Position numbers and translations under genes: made by a program. The notes under the pieces are model-generated. The model made no database searches. It saw only the letters and a program-made list of their open reading frames with translations, and was not told where the DNA came from. Positions 26,505 through 35,447 of a stretch of DNA of 44,003 bases are shown piece after piece. Position 1 is the stretch's first letter; each line of letters starts with the position of its first letter. This DNA comes from Sphingomonas sp. (GTDB lineage Bacteria; Pseudomonadota; Alphaproteobacteria; Sphingomonadales; Sphingomonadaceae), in assembly GCA_019744885.1 (NCBI GenBank), contig JAIETY010000143.1, forward strand, positions 1-44,003, given 5' to 3'.

Positions 26505-27680
26505 CTAGTAAAATCGCTTGAGCGTCAGCTGCCGTGTCGCGCCGTCGCACAGGCCAAAGGCCACCACCCGCCCCGGCGTGCCAATCGACCAGCCGGCAAG
26601 GCGACTGCGCGCATAATCACCGCCGATGGGCGCGCCGTCGATCGTGCAAATCTGGTCACCGTCGCGCCAGCCGCTTGCCTCGGCGGGGCTGGCGCGCATC
26701 ACATGGAGCACCCGCAACCGGTTGCCCTCAGCGCGGGTCAGCAGCCCGCTGGTCGAGCGCAGCGGCGGCACGTCAGCGGCCGGGCCGGGGCTCAGCACCA
26801 TCCGCCCCGCACCGGGATCGAGCAGCACGTGATAGCGTTCGAGCAGCCCCGATCCGATCCGTCCGGCCGCGCCGATCGTCTGCGAAAAACCGCCGGCGGG
26901 TTCGATCCGCAGTTCGACTTCGCGCGCGTCGACACGGCCGATCGCGATCTGCGGGACGATCGCCATTATGCTCACCTGCGGCCCGCCCAGACCATAGGCA
27001 ATCGTGCTGGTGGTCGGCAGCGCGCCCGGGCGCGTCGCCTGCCACGCCGATTGCGACAGCGTCACCGCGCTGCCGTCGCCGGTGTCGACCACAATCGGCC
27101 GCAGCCGCTGGCCGCTGAGCGTCAGCTCGGTGACATAGACTTGCGCTTCGGGCGAGACGCGCAATGGGGCGATCTCGCCGCGAAATGGCAGGCGCCCCGA
27201 TGGCAGCAGGCGAAACCGCCGCGCGGCATAATCAATCTCAAGCGCATAGGCGGCGAGCAGGTCCTGCCCGATCAGCAGATCCGGGCCCTGCGCTTCGCCA
27301 ATCGCGCTCGCCGGGAGCGCCGTGACGGTAAGGCCACCGCCGCGCCGGTCGAGCGCGCCGAACGCGATGCTGCGCGTCGTTGCCCAGCCGAATGGCACTT
27401 GTCCGCCGATCGCGCGCGCCATCCCGCGCGACTGGACTTTCAGCTTGGCGAGCGCGGCGAAACGCGGCGACGCAACCGATGCGGTCACGCCGGTGTCGAG
27501 CACGGCGACGGCCGCGACGCCGTTCACATAAGCGGTGAAACGGATCTGGTTCCCCGGCGTGACATCGAACGGCACCCAGCGCGCTTCGGCATCATCGGCC
27601 AGCGTTGCGATTCCCGTGCCGGGCATCAGCGCAGCGGCAGGGCCGAAGATCAGGGCAAGAGCAAGCAGGAGACCGCGCAT
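26505..27680 (-). CDS. Exported retropepsin-like aspartic protease with PDZ domain
   Basis: A 391-residue protein with a signal peptide (MRGLLLALALIFGPAAA). It has two retropepsin-type repeats: AVLDTGVTAS with Asp-Thr-Gly near residue 62, and IVVDTGDGSAVTLS near 197. Each is followed by the family's glycine-rich and ALGRD-like strand (LLIGQDLL and IGSGLLERYHVLLD). The C-terminal part (about 300-391) is PDZ-like, with GLLTRAEGNRLRVLHVMRASPAEASGWRDGDQI-type order (loop, strand, SPAE.AG.R.GD). It probably acts as a periplasmic protease or peptide-binding protein. I prefer ATG 27680 over a GTG three codons upstream because it directly precedes the signal peptide; no clear ribosome site is seen for either. 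Confidence 0.82.
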   Translation of the reverse strand: MRGLLLALALIFGPAAALMPGTGIATLADDAEARWVPFDVTPGNQIRFTAYVNGVAAVAVLDTGVTASVASPRFAALAKLKVQSRGMARAIGGQVPFGWATTRSIAFGALDRRGGGLTVTALPASAIGEAQGPDLLIGQDLLAAYALEIDYAARRFRLLPSGRLPFRGEIAPLRVSPEAQVYVTELTLSGQRLRPIVVDTGDGSAVTLSQSAWQATRPGALPTTSTIAYGLGGPQVSIMAIVPQIAIGRVDAREVELRIEPAGGFSQTIGAAGRIGSGLLERYHVLLDPGAGRMVLSPGPAADVPPLRSTSGLLTRAEGNRLRVLHVMRASPAEASGWRDGDQICTIDGAPIGGDYARSRLAGWSIGTPGRVVAFGLCDGATRQLTLKRFY

Positions 27681-27784
27681 CGCCCGCACAGCGATACCGC
27701 GATCGTCAGGGTAAAGAAATGCTTAGCGCGCGTGGTTAGCGTGCCGGGGCGGGAATGGGATGGCGCACCGATTCCTTCCCCCCA

Positions 27785-27868
27785 CCGTTCGTCCCGAGCG
27801 CAGTCGAGGGGCGGGCGCGAGGCCGGTCAGCTTGTGGCCGGTCCCTCGACTTCGCTCGGGACCAACGG
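27785..27868. repeat. REP-like inverted repeat (CCGTTCGT...ACCAACGG)
   Basis: An 84-bp element with near-perfect inverted ends: CCGTTCGTCCCGAGCGCAG on the left and CTTCGCTCGGGACCAACGG on the right. It belongs to the same family as 3592-3668 and 23928-24004, but with the second half matching the first more closely. It lies upstream of the protease gene and downstream of cpaF, both on the minus strand. Confidence 0.8.
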
Positions 27869-27897
27869 TGCAAGTGGTTGGGTTCGAGCAACCCGCC

Positions 27898-29421
27898 TTA
27901 CAGACACGCCTCGAGATACGCCTGATCAAACCCGTATTGCCGTGCTTTTTCCAGCGTATAGGGGCGCAGGCCCATCGCGCGATATTCGCCGATGATCTTG
28001 CCGTCGGCGCTCTCGTCGAGATATTCGAACTTGAACAGCTCCTGCGTGACGATCACCGGGCCTTCCATGCCAATCACTTCGGTGATGTTGGTCACCCGGC
28101 GTGAACCGTCGCGCAGGCGCTTGACCTGAACGATCAGGTCGACCGAATCGGCGATCTGGCGGCTGATCGCTTCCTTGGGCATTTTGATGTCGCCCATCAT
28201 CACCATGTTTTCCATACGCCCCAGGCATTCGCGCGGGGAGTTGGCGTGGAGCGTACACATTGATCCGTCGTGGCCGGTGTTCATCGCGGCGAGCAAGTCG
28301 AAGCACTCGCTGCCGCGAATTTCGCCCAGGATGATCCGGTCCGGGCGCATACGCAGCGCGTTCTTGACGAGATCGCGGATCGTGATTTCGCCTTGGCCTT
28401 CAAGATTGGGCGGGCGCGTTTCGAGCGGCAGCCAGTGCGGCTGTTGCAAGCGCAGTTCGGCCGCGTCCTCGATCGTCAGCACGCGCTCGCCGGGGTCGAT
28501 CATTTTTGACAAGGCGTTGAGCATCGTCGTCTTGCCCGACCCGGTACCGCCCGAGATCGCGACGTTGAAGCGGCACGCACCCGCGATCTTCAGCGCCGTC
28601 GCCATCTTCGGGCTCATCGAGCCAAAGCCCGCCATCATGTCGATCGTGATCGGCTTGGCCGAGAATTTACGAATCGAGATCGCGGTGCCGCGCAAGCTCA
28701 GCGGCGGCACGATCACGTTGACGCGGCTGCCGTCCTTAAGGCGGGCGTCGGCGAGTGGCGTGGTCTGGTCGACGCGGCGGCCGACCGAGTTGCAGATCCG
28801 CTGCGCGATCTGGAACAGATGTTCCTCGTCGCGGAACTGGATGTTGGCGAGCGTCAGCTTGCCCTTTTGTTCGATGTAGGTCTGGTCGGGACCATTGACC
28901 ATGATGTCCGAAATCGTCGGATCGCTCAGCAGCTCTTCGAGCGGCCCAAGCCCGAGCAGTTCGTCGACCAGCACTTTTTCGAGCGCGAACTGCTCGCGGC
29001 GGTTGAGCGTCAGCTTCAGCTCGGCGAGCACTTCGCCGATGATCGGGCGGAATTCCTCGGCCAGCTCGTCCTTGTTGAGCGTGGCGGCGGCTTCGGGATC
29101 GACGCGTTCGAGCAGGCGCGGCAGCACCTGTTCCTTGATCTTGTGGATCGAGGTTTCGAAGCCTTCCATTTTCGACTGGCCAGCATCCCCCGACGACGCC
29201 TGACGCTCGGCGAGGCGCGCCATCGCGTCGAGCGTGCTGTCGGGCATGGTGCTGTCGCCGCCGATTTCCGGCATCATGTTGGGCAGTGGCGGGAATTGCT
29301 CGCCGCCTTCGGTGTCGGCGCGCGCGGGGCCACTGCTCTGCATCGGCTTGGCAACGCCAAATGCCGGACGCGGAGCACCCGCTCCACTGCCTGCGCCACT
29401 ACGTCGCCCGAATGCGCTCAT
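27898..29421 (-). CDS. cpaF: CpaF/TadA-type pilus assembly ATPase
   Basis: A 507-residue secretion/pilus ATPase. After a Gly/Pro/Ala-rich disordered N-terminus (about 1-80) comes the CpaF N-terminal domain (LELLSDPTISDIMVNGPD-like segment). The ATPase core has Walker A GGTGSGKTT near residue 285, the Asp box (RVLTIEDAAELR), Walker B (RPDRIILGEIRG) and the His box (GHDGSMCTLHANSP). Such ATPases power Flp/Tad pilus assembly or type II secretion. The other tad genes (rcpA, tadB, tadC, flp) are not adjacent, so this is an isolated copy. ATG 29421 has GAGGG about 10 bases upstream. It follows atpC by 95 bases on the same strand. Confidence 0.93.
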   Translation of the reverse strand: MSAFGRRSGAGSGAGAPRPAFGVAKPMQSSGPARADTEGGEQFPPLPNMMPEIGGDSTMPDSTLDAMARLAERQASSGDAGQSKMEGFETSIHKIKEQVLPRLLERVDPEAAATLNKDELAEEFRPIIGEVLAELKLTLNRREQFALEKVLVDELLGLGPLEELLSDPTISDIMVNGPDQTYIEQKGKLTLANIQFRDEEHLFQIAQRICNSVGRRVDQTTPLADARLKDGSRVNVIVPPLSLRGTAISIRKFSAKPITIDMMAGFGSMSPKMATALKIAGACRFNVAISGGTGSGKTTMLNALSKMIDPGERVLTIEDAAELRLQQPHWLPLETRPPNLEGQGEITIRDLVKNALRMRPDRIILGEIRGSECFDLLAAMNTGHDGSMCTLHANSPRECLGRMENMVMMGDIKMPKEAISRQIADSVDLIVQVKRLRDGSRRVTNITEVIGMEGPVIVTQELFKFEYLDESADGKIIGEYRAMGLRPYTLEKARQYGFDQAYLEACL

Positions 29422-29516
29422 GCCCAAACCACCCTCATATGCGGGAAGGTGGATAGCGCGGGAAGCTTTTATAATTTCCTAACCACAGGCGGGCGTTGTC
29501 GCGGGCCGGGAGGGGG

Positions 29517-29768
29517 TCAGCCGACCTGTTCGGCCAGAATCGTCAGCCCGCGCGCGTTGACCTCGGCAAAGCCACCCTTGATCGCGACGACTTCGGGCGC
29601 GGCCTTGTCGGTCGCATAGATCTGGATCGTGCCATCGCGCACGGTCGACATGACCGGGGCATGCCCCTGGAGCACGCCGAAATCGCCCTCGGTGCCGGGG
29701 ACGACGACCATGTAGACGTCCTCGTTGCGGACGAGCTTCTCGGGCGTGACGAGTTCGAAGTGGAGCAT
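29517..29768 (-). CDS. atpC: F1 ATP synthase epsilon subunit, short form
   Basis: An 83-residue protein corresponding to only the N-terminal beta-sandwich of the epsilon subunit ([13 protein letters not shown] start, [38 protein letters not shown]). The C-terminal two-helix domain, which brakes ATP hydrolysis in many bacteria, is missing, so this epsilon cannot inhibit in the usual way. In alphaproteobacteria a separate zeta subunit can do this; none is seen in the window. ATG 29768 has only a weak GAGA upstream. The spacer to atpD is filled by a 168-bp inverted-repeat element. It is the last F1 gene of the operon. Confidence 0.93.
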   Translation of the reverse strand: MLHFELVTPEKLVRNEDVYMVVVPGTEGDFGVLQGHAPVMSTVRDGTIQIYATDKAAPEVVAIKGGFAEVNARGLTILAEQVG

Positions 29769-29783
29769 GTTCTTGTCTCACTT

Positions 29784-29951
29784 AGCCCCTCCCCTTTAGG
29801 AGTGGCAGGTAAACTGTCCCCCGGACAGTTTAGATCATGCTGGGGGCATGATCGACCTGCCACTGGGTCGGGTGGGGGCTGTCAAAGCGGCCCCCGGTCT
29901 CGGTGAGACTGACACGCCCCACCCCAACCCCTCCCCTGAAGGGGAGGGGCT
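29784..29951. repeat. 168-bp element with 13-bp terminal inverted repeats and nested hairpins
   Basis: The ends AGCCCCTCCCCTT (29784-29796) and AAGGGGAGGGGCT (29939-29951) are perfect inverted repeats. Inside, AGTGGCAGGT (29801-29810) pairs with ACCTGCCACT (29855-29864) and encloses two perfect hairpins: AAACTGTCC-CCC-GGACAGTTT (29811-29831) and GATCATGC-TGGGG-GCATGATC (29833-29853, 8-bp arms), giving a three-way junction. A further small stem GTCTC-GGT-GAGAC lies at 29897-29909. It fills nearly the entire atpD-atpC spacer and looks like a non-autonomous mobile (MITE- or REPIN-like) element. Confidence 0.85.
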
Positions 29952-29960
29952 TGATATGGC

Positions 29961-31448
<1,488 letters not shown>

Positions 31449-31748
31449 TCAGTTTATATAAGAAACAGCGCTTGTAGAACACCGGGTTTCACCCGAAACC
31501 CACTTCCAGCCATCGCCTGTCTTGATTACTATCGCCGTGTGTCGTTTCCACCCACCCTCAAACTCGGGCAGATTATACCGACAGGACAATTGACCCTTTA
31601 TGCGCGTCTGGACGCATCTGACATGGGTAGTCGCAGCGGCGTGGTCAGGACACATTGAGGCGTGCGCGCGCGAAAATTGCTCGCGCGTCGGCTTTTCTAC
31701 CCCGGGTGCTAAGCCGATTAGCACGGCAAGAAGCGCGCCCGCGTTCAA
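31449..31748 (-). CDS. Small cysteine-containing protein inserted between atpG and atpD
   Basis: A 99-residue protein with no family I recognise. The N-terminus is hydrophobic ([12 protein letters not shown]), suggesting a weak signal peptide. Four cysteines (CPDH, RCVQ, SCRY, TRCS) in the remainder could form two disulfides, fitting an exported protein. The TTG start at 31748 overlaps the atpG stop (TTGA), and GGAGG lies 4 bases upstream within the end of atpG. The stop is 12 bases before the atpD start. These fits argue for a real, translated gene. The DNA looks less GC-rich than the atp genes, hinting at later insertion. No link to ATP synthase function is known. Confidence 0.6.
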   Translation of the reverse strand: MNAGALLAVLIGLAPGVEKPTREQFSRAHASMCPDHAAATTHVRCVQTRIKGQLSCRYNLPEFEGGWKRHTAIVIKTGDGWKWVSGETRCSTSAVSYIN

Positions 31749-32623
31749 AGTGCCTCCGCGCCCGAAATAATTTCCACCAGTTCGGTCGTGATCGCGGCCT
31801 GGCGGGTGCGGTTGTACTGGATGGTGAGCTTCTGGATCATGTCGCCCGCGTTGCGCGTCGCATTGTCCATCGCGGTCATCTGCGCGCCATAGAAGCCGGC
31901 GTTGTTTTCGAGCATCGCGCCATAGAATTGGATCGCGATGTTGCGCGGCAGCAGATCGGCGAGGATCGACTCCTCATCGGGCTCATATTCGACCGCAGCG
32001 TCATCCGACGGCGTTGCCGCCTCCATCTTGGGCAGCGGCACAGGGATGATCTGCTGCGCGACCGGCTCCTGCACCAGCGCCGAGCGGAAGTTCGAATAGA
32101 AGAGATGCGCGACGTCGAACTCGCCATTCTCGAACCGCGCGATCAGATCACTCGCCAGTTCGCTCGCGATGGCGAAGCCCGGCGTGCGGTGGCCGCTCAT
32201 GTCGCGGTCGTTGTAGATCATCGTCGGGTAGAAACGCCCGAGCACGCGCGCCTTGCGCCCCGCGAGGTAGAAGCGGACGGTCTTGCCCTGCGCGATCAGC
32301 TCATCGGCCTTGCGGCGGGCGAGGCGCACGATGTTGGTGTTGAAACCGCCCGCCAGCCCCCGCTCGCTGGTCGCGACGACGAGCAGATGGACCTGATCCT
32401 TGCCATTGCCGGTCAGCAGCTTCGGCGACGATTCGCTCACAGTCACCTTCGACGCGAGGCTCGCCATCACCGCTTCGAGGCGGCTGGCATAGGGGCGCGC
32501 GGCAACCGCCGCTTCCTGCGCACGGCGCAGCTTGGCGGCGGCGACGGTCTTCATCGCGCGGGTGATCTTCTGCGTCGACTTGACCGAGCCGATGCGGATC
32601 TTGAGGGCTTTCAGTGACGCCAC
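31745..32623 (-). CDS. atpG: F1 ATP synthase gamma subunit
   Basis: A 292-residue rotor-shaft subunit. It has the standard N-terminal helix ([30 protein letters not shown] order, starting at residue 2), the conserved [12 protein letters not shown] segment and the C-terminal helix ([41 protein letters not shown] region). The true start is GTG 32623, where other AtpG proteins begin; the frame is open to a TTG at 32644, but that would add seven non-homologous residues overlapping the upstream small gene. AAAGG lies 11 bases upstream, a rather long spacing. The start is 4 bases after the stop of the inserted gene. Confidence 0.95.
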   Translation of the reverse strand: MASLKALKIRIGSVKSTQKITRAMKTVAAAKLRRAQEAAVAARPYASRLEAVMASLASKVTVSESSPKLLTGNGKDQVHLLVVATSERGLAGGFNTNIVRLARRKADELIAQGKTVRFYLAGRKARVLGRFYPTMIYNDRDMSGHRTPGFAIASELASDLIARFENGEFDVAHLFYSNFRSALVQEPVAQQIIPVPLPKMEAATPSDDAAVEYEPDEESILADLLPRNIAIQFYGAMLENNAGFYGAQMTAMDNATRNAGDMIQKLTIQYNRTRQAAITTELVEIISGAEAL

Positions 32624-32627
32624 AGCA

Positions 32628-33113
32628 TCAATTACCTTTGTCAAACTTCAGGAACGGACGCAATTCTGTCAAAGCAGCCTTTGCATCATAGGTGACGCAA
32701 GATATCTGGACGCCGTTCGCGCAATGGCTACCGGCGTTTTCGGTGTTAGTGACGGTAAATACCAATTCCAGTGTAGAGTGAGTGGCAAAGCCAATTGATC
32801 CGGAGTAGCTCGATAATACGCCCTGCTTCACAGAGAGAATGTTGACGTTCTTTTGTTCGCTGGCTTCCGCTATCTCGGCCGCTCTATACAAGGCCATCTT
32901 GGCAGCCGAAGCGACGGGCTTAGACCTCCGTATGATCGCCGTGACCTGCCACGAGCCATCGCGGAGCTTCGTCTCTCGATAGCCGTCAGCCCAGCCGCCG
33001 ATAACGCCAAAGTGGCGATAGGTCACCAAGCCCTTCGACTGCCCAGCGAGAGGCGTCGTGGCAACCACCAACTGCATTGCCACTAATCCCGCCAAAACAG
33101 ATCTGATGCGCAT
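32628..33113 (-). CDS. Small exported protein inserted between atpA and atpG
   Basis: A 161-residue protein with a signal peptide ([20 protein letters not shown], cut near TPLAG). The mature part contains [16 protein letters not shown] and then [16 protein letters not shown], a pattern that by eye resembles the CC0125-type envelope domain of alphaproteobacteria; this needs a profile search. Two cysteines near the C-terminus ([11 protein letters not shown]) may pair. ATG 33113 has GGAG 8 bases upstream and lies 15 bases after the atpA stop. Its own stop is 4 bases before the atpG start, so it is translated within the ATP synthase message. The DNA is visibly less GC-rich than atpA and atpG. There is no known role in ATP synthase. 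Confidence 0.72.
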   Translation of the reverse strand: MRIRSVLAGLVAMQLVVATTPLAGQSKGLVTYRHFGVIGGWADGYRETKLRDGSWQVTAIIRRSKPVASAAKMALYRAAEIAEASEQKNVNILSVKQGVLSSYSGSIGFATHSTLELVFTVTNTENAGSHCANGVQISCVTYDAKAALTELRPFLKFDKGN

Positions 33114-33128
33114 TATCGAGGCTCCGTG

Positions 33129-34658
33129 TCAGGCAAACGACTTCGTGAAGTCACTCAACGCCGCCTTCAGCGCGTCGGTGGTTTCCTTGGTCAGCTCGCG
33201 CTTGTCGCGGATGTCGGTCAGGATGGCGGCGTGCGCCGAGCGTATGTGCGCCAGCATCGCGCCTTCGTAGCGGGTCACGTCCGCCACCGGCACGCTGTCG
33301 ATATAGCCGTTGGTGCCCGCAAAGATCGAGACGGTCTGCTCTTCGAACGGCATCGGCGAGAACTGCGCCTGCTTGAGCAGCTCGGTCAGACGCGCGCCGC
33401 GGTTGAGCAGCTTCTGCGTCGATGCATCGAGGTCCGAGCCGAACTGCGCGAACGCCGCCATTTCGCGGTACTGCGCGAGCTCGAGCTTGATCGAGCCCGA
33501 CACCTTCTTCATCGCCTTGGTCTGTGCGGCGGAACCCACGCGGCTCACCGACAGGCCGACGTTGATCGCCGGGCGGATACCCGCGAAGAACAGGTCGGTT
33601 TCGAGGAAGATCTGGCCGTCGGTGATCGAGATAACGTTGGTCGGAATGTACGCCGACACGTCGCCCGCCTGCGTCTCGATGATCGGCAGCGCGGTGAGCG
33701 AGCCCGAGCCATTGTCGCTGTTCATCTTCGCCGCGCGCTCAAGCAGGCGCGAGTGGAGATAAAACACGTCGCCGGGATAGGCTTCGCGGCCCGGCGGGCG
33801 GCGCAGCAGCAGCGACATCTGGCGATAGGCAACCGCCTGCTTCGACAGATCGTCATAAACGATCAGCGCGTGCATGCCGTTGTCGCGGAAATATTCGCCC
33901 ATCGCGCAGCCGGTATAGGGCGCGAGGAACTGGAGCGGCGCGGGCTCGGATGCGGTTGCCGCGACGACGATGGTGTATTCCATCGCGCCGCTCTCTTCGA
34001 GCTGGCGGACGATCTGCGCCACGGTCGAACGCTTCTGGCCGATCGCGACATAGATGCAATAGAGCTTCTTGCTCTCGTCATCGCCCGCATTGGCGTTCTT
34101 CTGGTTGATGAAGGTGTCGATCGCGACGGCAGTCTTGCCGGTCTGGCGATCGCCGATGATCAGCTCGCGCTGACCTCGGCCGACGGGGACGAGCGCGTCG
34201 ATCGCCTTCAGGCCGGTCTGGACGGGTTCGTGGACCGAGGTGCGCGGGATGATGCCGGGCGCCTTGACTTCGACGCGGCTACGCTGATCGCTGACGATCG
34301 GACCCTTGCCGTCGATCGGATTGCCGAGACCATCGACCACACGGCCAAGCAGGCCCTTGCCGATCGGCACGTCAACGATCGTGCCGGTACGCTTGACGAC
34401 ATCGCCTTCCTTGATCTGGCTGTCCGAGCCGAAGATCACGACGCCGACATTGTCGGCCTCAAGGTTGAGCGCCATGCCCTGCACGCCGTTCGAGAATTCG
34501 ACCATCTCACCGGCCTGGACATTGTCGAGGCCATAAATGCGCGCGATGCCGTCGCCGACCGACAGCACTTGCCCGGTTTCCGAGACTTCCGCCTCGGTGC
34601 CGAAGCTGGCGATCTGGTCCTTGATGACCTTCGAGATTTCTGCGGCGCGGATATCCAT
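33129..34658 (-). CDS. atpA: F1 ATP synthase alpha subunit
   Basis: A 509-residue non-catalytic nucleotide-binding subunit. It has the N-terminal beta barrel ([25 protein letters not shown]), the P-loop [55 protein letters not shown] in the catalytic core and the signature [17 protein letters not shown]. It starts at ATG 34658, 3 bases after the atpH stop. The downstream neighbour is a small exported-protein gene rather than atpG. Confidence 0.97.
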   Translation of the reverse strand: MDIRAAEISKVIKDQIASFGTEAEVSETGQVLSVGDGIARIYGLDNVQAGEMVEFSNGVQGMALNLEADNVGVVIFGSDSQIKEGDVVKRTGTIVDVPIGKGLLGRVVDGLGNPIDGKGPIVSDQRSRVEVKAPGIIPRTSVHEPVQTGLKAIDALVPVGRGQRELIIGDRQTGKTAVAIDTFINQKNANAGDDESKKLYCIYVAIGQKRSTVAQIVRQLEESGAMEYTIVVAATASEPAPLQFLAPYTGCAMGEYFRDNGMHALIVYDDLSKQAVAYRQMSLLLRRPPGREAYPGDVFYLHSRLLERAAKMNSDNGSGSLTALPIIETQAGDVSAYIPTNVISITDGQIFLETDLFFAGIRPAINVGLSVSRVGSAAQTKAMKKVSGSIKLELAQYREMAAFAQFGSDLDASTQKLLNRGARLTELLKQAQFSPMPFEEQTVSIFAGTNGYIDSVPVADVTRYEGAMLAHIRSAHAAILTDIRDKRELTKETTDALKAALSDFTKSFA

Positions 34659-34661
34659 TAC

Positions 34662-35231
34662 TTAGCCTTTCATCGCCTGGGCGAGGGAATTCAAACGGGT
34701 CTTGATCGACGAATCGATCATCTGGCTGCCGATGCGGACGACGAGCCCGCCGAGCAGTGAAGGATCAACGGTCAGGTCGACCGCCACGTCGCGACCGACG
34801 CGCTGGCGCAGCGACGCCTTGAGCGCATCGACCTGATCGCCACTGAGGGGATGCGCCGACGTGACTTCGGCGGTCGTTTCGCCACGGTGATCGGCGGCGA
34901 GCGCACGGAACGCGCGGATGATCGCGGGCAATTGCGCGAGGCGGCGATTGTCGGCGAGCACGCCAAGGAACTTCGTGGTTGTCGGATCGGTGCCGAGCGA
35001 CGCCGCCGTTGCGGCCACGGCTTTCGCTGCATCCGCCCGACTGACGAGCGGGCTGGCCACAAGTCGCGCGAAATCGGGCGACGCGTCGAGCGCCGCGCGG
35101 ACATCGGCAAGGCTCTGCTCCACCGCCGCAATCGTCTTGGCCTCGCGGGCGATGTCGAACAACGCGGTGGCATAGCGCCCGGGCAGGCTCGCCTGGATAC
35201 CGCTACTCAAATTACCGCCGGAACTCTCCAC
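34662..35231 (-). CDS. atpH: F1 ATP synthase delta subunit
   Basis: A 189-residue stator subunit linking the F1 head to the peripheral stalk. It has the family start SLPGRYATALFDIAREA (residues about 14-30), LADNRRLAQLPAIIRAF and the C-terminal DPSLLGGLVVRIGSQMIDSSIKTRL. The frame is open to 35402, but GTG 35231 with AGAGGA about 9 bases upstream gives the normal length, while the upstream extension has no homology and would span the probable promoter. It is the first gene of the operon, so transcription starts in the 216-bp gap shared with the divergent chemoreceptor gene. Confidence 0.93.
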   Translation of the reverse strand: MESSGGNLSSGIQASLPGRYATALFDIAREAKTIAAVEQSLADVRAALDASPDFARLVASPLVSRADAAKAVAATAASLGTDPTTTKFLGVLADNRRLAQLPAIIRAFRALAADHRGETTAEVTSAHPLSGDQVDALKASLRQRVGRDVAVDLTVDPSLLGGLVVRIGSQMIDSSIKTRLNSLAQAMKG

Positions 35232-35313
35232 GCGATTGAAATCCTCTTGGGAACAGGAAAATTGGCCCCATGCACAAACAGGGCGACAAAGCGCCCTCAC
35301 TTGGGTTGCGCGG

Positions 35314-35342
35314 CTGCTAGCATCGGTGCCGCGTTGATGCAA
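35314..35342 (-). promoter_or_regulatory. Candidate promoter of the ATP synthase operon
   Basis: On the minus strand TTGCAT (35342-35337) and TAGCAG (35319-35314) are separated by 17 bases. Transcription would start near 35307, leaving a leader of about 75 bases that contains a small hairpin AGGGCG-loop-CGCCCT at 35280-35297. The -10 box is a poor match, so this is only a candidate. Confidence 0.3.
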
Positions 35343-35447
35343 GCCGGGTATAGGGGGCGGAGCAATTGGCGCTGATTCAATCAAAAAAGCGTCCGTTTTC
35401 ATTTATCTGACGCATTCGGTTAACCATTTTTTGTCGCCTGCCCGGCC

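Noticed and set aside
26472..27995. A 507-codon plus-strand open frame
   Set aside because: It is antisense to the retropepsin-like gene and reads through a REP-like repeat; no domain is visible.
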